A stretch of 64,000 nt of DNA, taken from Gammaproteobacteria bacterium. Its GTDB lineage: Bacteria > Gemmatimonadota > Gemmatimonadetes > Longimicrobiales > Gaopeijiaceae. The DNA is taken from NCBI GenBank assembly GCA_028820325.1, contig JAPPJO010000015.1, forward strand, positions 62,001 through 126,000, read 5' to 3'. The notes beneath the pieces were generated by a model, which was given only the letters and a program-made list of their open reading frames with translations, searched no databases and was not told the origin of the DNA. This document shows, piece after piece, positions 58,647-64,000 of the stretch. Both the position numbers and the translations under genes were made by a program. Each line of letters begins with the position of its first letter. The stretch's first letter is position 1.

Positions 58647-61600
58647 TCACCCGTCGGAAATCAGCGGTGACAGGTTGCTCGCCAGCAGGCGCCGGTTGAA
58701 GTCAGCGATCTCGCCTTCGAACAGCTCCTCCACCTGCGTTCGGTACTCCACGACCTCCGCGTTCAGCAGCCGCTGGACCTCGCCCGCCTGATCCGTCGGG
58801 GAGAAGTCCCCGTTCATGATCGCCCGGGACAGGTAGCGCAGCTCCTCCGCCAGCTTGGGCGCCCAGCGCACGCCGTCCTGCCCCGTGCCCGTGGTGATCA
58901 GGCGCACCAGATTGTCCTCTACCGCGATGAGGTTCTCGTCCAGCTCGGCCGCTGCAGCGAGGATCTCGTCGGCCCCGCCCCGGTCCTCCAGCACGGCCTG
59001 CAGGTCGTAGAGCTGACGCCGCACCCATTCGATGCGGTTCACCATCGACGTCACCTCCGCGTAGTCGGCCCGGATGTCCGAGAACATCGCCAGCTGCGCC
59101 CGGATGTTCGCCTCGGTTCCGCTGGAATTGGGATCCTTGTGCACGCGCAGCTCCTGCGACTGGCCGGGCTGCCCGTCCACCTCGAGTGTCACGGTGTAGG
59201 TGCCCGGCGGCATCAGCATCGAGAGCCCCTGTCCGCCGGAGCGCGTACGGTCGTCGCCAAGGTCCACCCAGTCGGCGTAGAGCGGCCTGGTGCGGAACAC
59301 GATCTCCGGTGACGGCTCGTCCCGCAGGTCCCACCACACCCGGTTGATTCCAGCCTGCCCCGGACCCTCGAGCGAACGCACCGGGTTACCGGCCGCATCC
59401 GCGATGTGGATCATCGCCCCGCCCGCGCTGCCGTCGCCCAGCCAGTAGTTGATCGAGGCGCCGTAGGGCGGATTGTCGCCGTCGGACTGGTCGTTGGGCA
59501 TGGAGCGCGCAGCCGTGATGGCGCGGAAGCGGTAGGCATCGCGCGGAGCGAACAGGTGCGCCGCCGACCCCGCGACCTCCGCACTCAACTGCTGCAGCGG
59601 CGTGATGTCGTCCAGGATCCAGAAGCCGCGCCCGTAGGTCCCCACCACCAGGTCGTTGAAGTGCTTCTGCACCTCGATCCCGTACATCGGCGACACCGGC
59701 ATGTTGTTCATGAGCGGCCGCCAGTTGTCCCCGTCGTCGAACGAGACATAGAGGATATTCTCGGTGCCGAGATAGAGGAGCCCGGGCCGCACCGGGTCCT
59801 CGTGGATGTCGCGCGTGTAGCTGAGCGGACTGTCGGCGATGCCCTCGACGATCTTCTTGAAGCTCTCGCCGTAGTCGTCGGTGCGGTACACGTGCGGCTC
59901 GAAGTTGCCCTGCTGGTGGTGCTCAATGGCAAAATAGGCCTTCCCGGTCTCGTAAGCCGACGCGTGAATGCCCCGCACGACGCCGTCCGGCGGCAGGTCC
60001 GGGATGTTGTCGGTCACGTTGCTCCAGGTCCCGCCACCGTCCCGCGTGACGTGTACGAGCCCGTCGTTTGACCCGGCCCACATCACGTTCGCGTCGAGGG
60101 AGGACTCGGCGAAGGCGTAGATCACGCAGCAGAACTCGACCCCGATGTTGTCCGGTGTGAGCCCGCCGGAGATCCCCATGCGCGACTCGTCGTTGGTGGT
60201 CAGGTCGGGGCTGATGATCTCCCAGCTCTGGCCGCCGTTGGTGGTCCGGTGCACATGCTGGCTGGTAACGAAGATGGTGTTGCGGTCGTGCGACGACACG
60301 TGTAGCGGGAACGTCCACTGGAAGCGGAAGCGCACCCCGCTGGCCGGGTGGCCGCTGGCCAGTTCGGGCCACACCTCGACATCCCGGAACTGGCGGTTGC
60401 GGGCGTCCCAGCGCACCACCACACCGCCCCGCGCACCCGATCCCGACGCGCTTGACCACACGATGTTCGGATCCTCGGGATCGGGGGTCGCGAACCCGCT
60501 CTCACCCCCTCCCACGGTCACCCATTCCGACCGCGAGATCGGTCCGCCGATGCCCCCGAAGCCACCCGTGCGGCTGTTGCTGGGCCCGCGGAACGAGGGT
60601 CCGTCCTGCCGGTTGCCGAGCACGTTGTAGGGAATCGCGTTGTCCGCCGTCACGTGGTACATCTGGCCGATGGGCAACTCGGTGGCGTGCCACGACATGC
60701 CCCGATTCATGGAGACGGCCACGTTCTGGTCGTTCCCCACGATCATCCGGTCGCCGTTCAGCGGGTCAATCCACATGTCGTGGTAGTCGCCCCCGGGCCG
60801 CTGGCGGCCCTGGTGGTTAACGTAGGTCGCGCCCCCGTCCAGGGAGCGGGAGAAACCGGAGGTCTGGAAGTAGACTTCATCCGGGTCGTCGGGGCTGACG
60901 AAACAGTTGTTGTAGTAGGCGGTGCGTCCGCCCAGGTCGCGGGAGTGGTTCATCAGCTCCCACGTCGACCCTCCGTCGAGCGAACGCCAGAACTCGCCGC
61001 TCTCGGTCTCGCGCCCGTGCCAGGGCACCCCGTCGCCGGTCTCGATCAGCGCGTACACCCGATTGGGATCGGCCGGGGTCAGACAGAGGTCGGTCTTCCC
61101 CACCGGCAACGCCGGCAACCCGTTGCCTTCGAGCTTGTTCCAGGTGTCGCCACCGTCCTCCGAAAGGTAGATGCCGCTGCCCTCTCCTCCGCTCTCTCGT
61201 CCCCAGGTATGCACCTCCACGGTCCACATGCCCGCGAAGAGCCGGCGTGGGTTGGAGGGGTCCATCTCGATGCTGGAAGCGCCCGTGTTCTCGTCCACAT
61301 AAAGCACGTGCTCCCAGCTCTCGCCCCCGTCCGTGGTGCGGAAGACGCCACGCGCCTGCTGCGGCCCGTGGGCGTGGCCCAGCGCTCCCACGTACACGAT
61401 GTCCGGATCGTGCGGATGGACGACGATGCGCGACATGCGCGTCGGCCCTCCCTCGCCGAGCCCCATGTGACGCCACGTCCGGCCCGCGTCGGTGGACTTG
61501 TAGACCCCGGTTCCGAGCGAGACGTTCGAGCGAATGTGGGGCTCGCCCGTCCCGGCCCACACGACCGACGGGTCCGAGGGCGCTACCGCGAGCGCCCCGA

Positions 61601-61880
61601 CCGAGTGATCCGTCTGGTCATCGAAGACGGACTCCCAGTATTCTCCGCCGTCGCTGGTCTTCCAGATCCCGCCGGAGGCGGCCCCCGCGTAGTAGGTCAG
61701 GGGATCTCCGGCAACCCCGGCCACCGCCGCGAGGCGGTTGCCCACCGGGCCGATGTGTCGGTAGCGAAGCTGCTGGTAGGCTTCGGGGGTTATCTGCTGC
61801 GCCCCGCTCGCGCTCGCGAGAGCGAGGATCACGGCTACCAGAGGAAGCAGGCGCCATGTGGTTCTCAAGACTGTGTTCAT
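58647..61880 (-). CDS. Large secreted VPS10/BNR-propeller (sortilin-like) protein
   Basis: A 1077-residue exported protein: signal peptide (LLPLVAVILALASASGAQQ), then a large beta-propeller of the glycosyl-hydrolase/sortilin VPS10 type (~30-700). BNR/Asp-box-like motifs recur (KTSDGGEYWE, KSTDAGRTW, RTTDGGESWE, LSEDGGDTW, RSLDGGSTW, RTTNGGQSWE, RTDDYGESF). A C-terminal region (~800-1077) has an Ig-like strand block (PPGTYTVTLEVDGQ) and a charged helical tail. Proteins of this architecture are abundant in Gemmatimonadota, Acidobacteriota and Bacteroidota and are often called glycosyl hydrolases, but catalytic residues are not defined; peptide or glycan binding is as likely. ATG 61880 has GAGGAG 6 nt upstream; the ATG 6 nt earlier is too close to it. 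It is divergent from cassette 3. Confidence 0.87.
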   Translation of the reverse strand: MNTVLRTTWRLLPLVAVILALASASGAQQITPEAYQQLRYRHIGPVGNRLAAVAGVAGDPLTYYAGAASGGIWKTSDGGEYWESVFDDQTDHSVGALAVAPSDPSVVWAGTGEPHIRSNVSLGTGVYKSTDAGRTWRHMGLGEGGPTRMSRIVVHPHDPDIVYVGALGHAHGPQQARGVFRTTDGGESWEHVLYVDENTGASSIEMDPSNPRRLFAGMWTVEVHTWGRESGGEGSGIYLSEDGGDTWNKLEGNGLPALPVGKTDLCLTPADPNRVYALIETGDGVPWHGRETESGEFWRSLDGGSTWELMNHSRDLGGRTAYYNNCFVSPDDPDEVYFQTSGFSRSLDGGATYVNHQGRQRPGGDYHDMWIDPLNGDRMIVGNDQNVAVSMNRGMSWHATELPIGQMYHVTADNAIPYNVLGNRQDGPSFRGPSNSRTGGFGGIGGPISRSEWVTVGGGESGFATPDPEDPNIVWSSASGSGARGGVVVRWDARNRQFRDVEVWPELASGHPASGVRFRFQWTFPLHVSSHDRNTIFVTSQHVHRTTNGGQSWEIISPDLTTNDESRMGISGGLTPDNIGVEFCCVIYAFAESSLDANVMWAGSNDGLVHVTRDGGGTWSNVTDNIPDLPPDGVVRGIHASAYETGKAYFAIEHHQQGNFEPHVYRTDDYGESFKKIVEGIADSPLSYTRDIHEDPVRPGLLYLGTENILYVSFDDGDNWRPLMNNMPVSPMYGIEVQKHFNDLVVGTYGRGFWILDDITPLQQLSAEVAGSAAHLFAPRDAYRFRAITAARSMPNDQSDGDNPPYGASINYWLGDGSAGGAMIHIADAAGNPVRSLEGPGQAGINRVWWDLRDEPSPEIVFRTRPLYADWVDLGDDRTRSGGQGLSMLMPPGTYTVTLEVDGQPGQSQELRVHKDPNSSGTEANIRAQLAMFSDIRADYAEVTSMVNRIEWVRRQLYDLQAVLEDRGGADEILAAAAELDENLIAVEDNLVRLITTGTGQDGVRWAPKLAEELRYLSRAIMNGDFSPTDQAGEVQRLLNAEVVEYRTQVEELFEGEIADFNRRLLASNLSPLISDG

Positions 61881-61987
61881 CGTCATCTCCTCGGTGTGTG
61901 ACGGATGCTCGTCAGCACCATACGGCTCTCGCTTTTCGCCCCGCAAGCGAGCCCGAAACCGTGGCTTCCGGGCATGATGAACCGTGC

Positions 61988-62016
61988 TTGCCGCAACCGC
62001 CGGTTCGCATTATGCT
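61988..62016 (+). promoter_or_regulatory. Candidate promoter of DUF1592 cassette 3
   Basis: TTGCCG (61988-61993) and TATGCT (62011-62016) are spaced by exactly 17 bp. The spacer contains the palindrome AACCG-C-CGGTT (61995-62005). The predicted start of transcription would be ~200 nt before the ATG at 62224, leaving a long leader that includes the 12-bp inverted repeat at 62041. The remainder of the 343-bp divergent gap (61881-62223) holds no gene that I can support. Confidence 0.45.
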
Positions 62017-62040
62017 GACAGACTAGTTGAAGTGTCTCCG

Positions 62041-62087
62041 CGATCCACGGAACGCGAGCCCTCGGGGTCAACGTTTTCCGTGGATCG
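62041..62087. repeat. 12-bp perfect inverted repeat in the divergent promoter region
   Basis: CGATCCACGGAA (62041-62052) and TTCCGTGGATCG (62076-62087) form a perfect 12-bp inverted repeat with a 23-nt centre. It lies between the divergent VPS10-like gene and cassette 3, just downstream of the candidate promoter at 61988. No gene ends here, so a terminator role is unlikely. An operator or leader stem is more plausible. Confidence 0.6.
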
Positions 62088-62223
62088 GGGGTCATGCAGG
62101 GTACGGGAAGGGTCGGTTGCGTCTGGCGCTTGCGTCCGGGCGCCACAGCCAGGTTCCCACCCGCGGGCGGCGGTTTCAGGCGATCACAGGTTGGTTCGCA
62201 GGACAAGGACGGGAGCACCGGAT

Positions 62224-64000
62224 ATGAAGATCCTCAACCCTGGCGCTTTACTGGTCGGAGGCCTCCTGGTGACGGGTGCCGGAATCGGCACGAGTTCAGG
62301 CCGCATCGCCACCGACGGAGAAGCTCTTCCCCCGGCGGATGCCGTGCACGCCGCGTCCGTGCCCACGGAGGAGCTGACCACCGTCGTGCGCACCTACTGC
62401 CAGGTCTGCCACAACGACGCGCTGCTGACCGGCAACGTCTCGTTCGCCGAATTCACCGTCGAGGGCGCGTCCGACAATGCCCAGCTCGCGGAACGCATGA
62501 TCCGCAAGCTGCGCGCAGGCATGATGCCGCCTCCGGGCATGCCGAGGCCGGAGCCCGAGGTTCTGCTTTCGCTCGTCGAGACGCTCGAGAAGAACGTGGA
62601 TGACGCCTACCGGCGCCATCCCAATCCGGGTGTCCGAACCTTCCAGCGCCTCAACCGTGCCGAGTATTCGGCGGCCATCCGCGAACTGCTGGGAATCGAG
62701 GTCGATGCGGGCGTCTGGCTTCCCCTCGACCAGATGAGCGAGAACTTCGACAACATCGCCGATGTCCAGGCACTCACACCAACCCACCTCGACGCCTACC
62801 TGAACGCCGCCAGCGAAGTGAGCCGCCTGGCGGTCGGGAGCCCCAACGTCGATCCGACGGACGCCACCTACAACACCTCGCCCTACGGCTCCCAGCACGC
62901 CTGGGAATACGTGGAGGGCGCGCCCTACGGCACCCGCGGCGGCATCGTGGTCACTCACGACTTCCCGGCCGACGGCGAGTACATCCTCACCCCGGTGATC
63001 GAGGGTGGGCGCAGCGCCCGCTACGAGAACGTGGACATCTCCATCGACGGCGAGCCCATCGCCCTCCTGGCGGCCGGCCCCTTCCCGCGCGGAGGCGCCG
63101 ACTTCCGCGGCGGCTCGCCCATCAAGACCAACCCGACCTTCATCCGCGCCGGACAGCGCAGCGTGTCCGCCGCGTTCGTCCGCCGCATCGACGGTCCCTA
63201 CGACGACCTCATCAAGCCGCCGGAGTGGTCCCTGGCCGGCGGAGCCGGGGGAAGCCCGGGACAGACCACCCTGCCGCACCTGAAGAGCCTCATCATCAGC
63301 GGCCCCTACAACGTCACCAGCGTTTCCGAGACAGAGGCGCGCCGCCGCATCTTCAGCTGTCGGCCCACAACCCCCGAGGGAGAGCGCCCGTGCGCCGCGC
63401 AGATCATCGACCAGATCGGAAGCGCCGCCTACAGGCGTCCCCTGGACGAGCGCGACATGGCCGGGCTGATGGCGTTCTACGACGACGGCGCCGGTGACTC
63501 GGGCTTCGAGACGGGGGTGCGCCGGGCGCTCCAGGCGATCCTCGCGAGCCCCCACTTCATCTTCCGCATCGAAACGCAGCCGGAGGACATCAAGGCGGGC
63601 GAGCGCTACGAAATCAGCGACCTCGCTCTGGCGACCCGCATGGCCGCGTTCCTCTGGGGCACCCAGCCCGACGCCGAGCTGATCGACCTCGCCGAGCGCG
63701 GAAGGCTCCAGAACGACAGGGAACTGGAGAGACAAACCCGGCGGATGCTGGCCGATCCCAGGGCCGAGGCGCTCGGACCGCGCTTTGCGGCCCAGTGGTT
63801 CCGGCTGCAGGACCTCGACAAGGTGCACCCGGACTCCTACTGGTTCCCGAACTACAGCCAGCAGCTGGCCGACGCGATGCGCACCGAGACCGAGATGTTC
63901 TTCAACAGCCTCGTGCGCGACGACCGCAGCGTTCTCGACCTGTACACCGCCGATTACACCTACTTGAATGAGCGGCTGGCCAGGCACTACGGCATTCCGG
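62224..64000 (+). CDS. DUF1592-family exported c-type-cytochrome-like protein (cassette 3), 3'-truncated by window
   Basis: The open frame from ATG 62224 continues to the window edge (592 codons seen). It begins with a signal peptide (PGALLVGGLLVTGAGIG) and shows CQVCH at 59-63, the DUF1587 block RTFQRLNRAEYSAAIRELL, a divergent beta-rich insert, then DUF1595/DUF1592 (ATRMAAFLWGT, FAAQWFRLQDLDKVHP). The window ends in the region that corresponds to NERLARHYGIP of the other copies, just before DUF1588. The second CxxCH is therefore expected ~80 residues to the right. It is the most divergent of the three copies. By analogy with 26849 and 45086, a DUF1552 gene should follow immediately outside the window. 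GGGAG lies about 10 nt before the ATG. Confidence 0.9.
   Translation, partial: MKILNPGALLVGGLLVTGAGIGTSSGRIATDGEALPPADAVHAASVPTEELTTVVRTYCQVCHNDALLTGNVSFAEFTVEGASDNAQLAERMIRKLRAGMMPPPGMPRPEPEVLLSLVETLEKNVDDAYRRHPNPGVRTFQRLNRAEYSAAIRELLGIEVDAGVWLPLDQMSENFDNIADVQALTPTHLDAYLNAASEVSRLAVGSPNVDPTDATYNTSPYGSQHAWEYVEGAPYGTRGGIVVTHDFPADGEYILTPVIEGGRSARYENVDISIDGEPIALLAAGPFPRGGADFRGGSPIKTNPTFIRAGQRSVSAAFVRRIDGPYDDLIKPPEWSLAGGAGGSPGQTTLPHLKSLIISGPYNVTSVSETEARRRIFSCRPTTPEGERPCAAQIIDQIGSAAYRRPLDERDMAGLMAFYDDGAGDSGFETGVRRALQAILASPHFIFRIETQPEDIKAGERYEISDLALATRMAAFLWGTQPDAELIDLAERGRLQNDRELERQTRRMLADPRAEALGPRFAAQWFRLQDLDKVHPDSYWFPNYSQQLADAMRTETEMFFNSLVRDDRSVLDLYTADYTYLNERLARHYGIP

Overview
The window is one contiguous stretch of GC-rich (roughly two-thirds G+C by eye), densely coded bacterial chromosome. 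It is rich in SusC/SusD-type TonB-dependent uptake pairs, secreted S9 peptidases, planctomycete-type DUF1592/DUF1552 proteins, a VPS10/BNR-propeller protein and a B12-regulator-linked carotenoid operon. Together these suggest a heterotrophic, probably marine or host-associated Gemmatimonadota. That placement is inferred from gene content; no rRNA or other phylogenetic marker is present. I saw no tRNA, rRNA, CRISPR array, insertion sequence, integrase or phage gene.

Layout. 1-2200: end of a peroxiredoxin, a Tat-exported aldo/keto reductase and a HicA/HicB toxin-antitoxin pair whose toxin frame is broken. 2224-11546: housekeeping and secreted enzymes (DPP-IV-like peptidase, glutamate dehydrogenase, RCK-gated K+ channel, metzincin-like protease, PQQ-type sugar dehydrogenase, a predicted outer-membrane beta-barrel). 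11872-13554: a lipoprotein with two tandem HpcH/HpaI-aldolase-like domains. 13773-19143: carotenoid operon, comprising a MerR/B12-binding regulator, CruF, a single-chain GGPP-synthase/phytoene-synthase fusion and CrtI. 19166-23325 (minus strand): glycosyltransferase, a CDF-family transporter with a degenerate metal site, and an S9 peptidase. 23542-26759: a propeller-PHP hydrolase and a ZIP-like membrane protein.

26849-64000 is the most unusual part. The gene order [DUF1592 c-type-cytochrome-like protein]-[Tat-exported DUF1552 protein]-[secreted ankyrin protein ending in CxxC]-[accessory gene]-[SusC]-[SusD] occurs twice as complete super-cassettes (26849-39103 and 45086-56531). A third copy begins at 62224 and runs off the right edge. 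The accessory slot holds an S9-peptidase-like protein in the first copy and a small lipoprotein in the second; a paralogue of that lipoprotein sits just past the first copy. Between the copies lie a DRE-TIM metallolyase, a Tat/lipobox PLP-dependent aminotransferase and an ABC-F ATPase. A plug-only TonB-receptor fragment, a coiled-coil membrane protein and a VPS10-like propeller protein lie between copies two and three.

How the genes may work together (inference): SusC/SusD proteins bind and import an unknown ligand across the outer membrane. The co-encoded exported DUF1592/DUF1552/ankyrin proteins would process or oxidise it in the periplasm, alongside the secreted peptidases. The ligand and chemistry cannot be read from the sequence. 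Starts were chosen by Shine-Dalgarno spacing, signal-peptide position and paralogue alignment; alternatives are noted where real.
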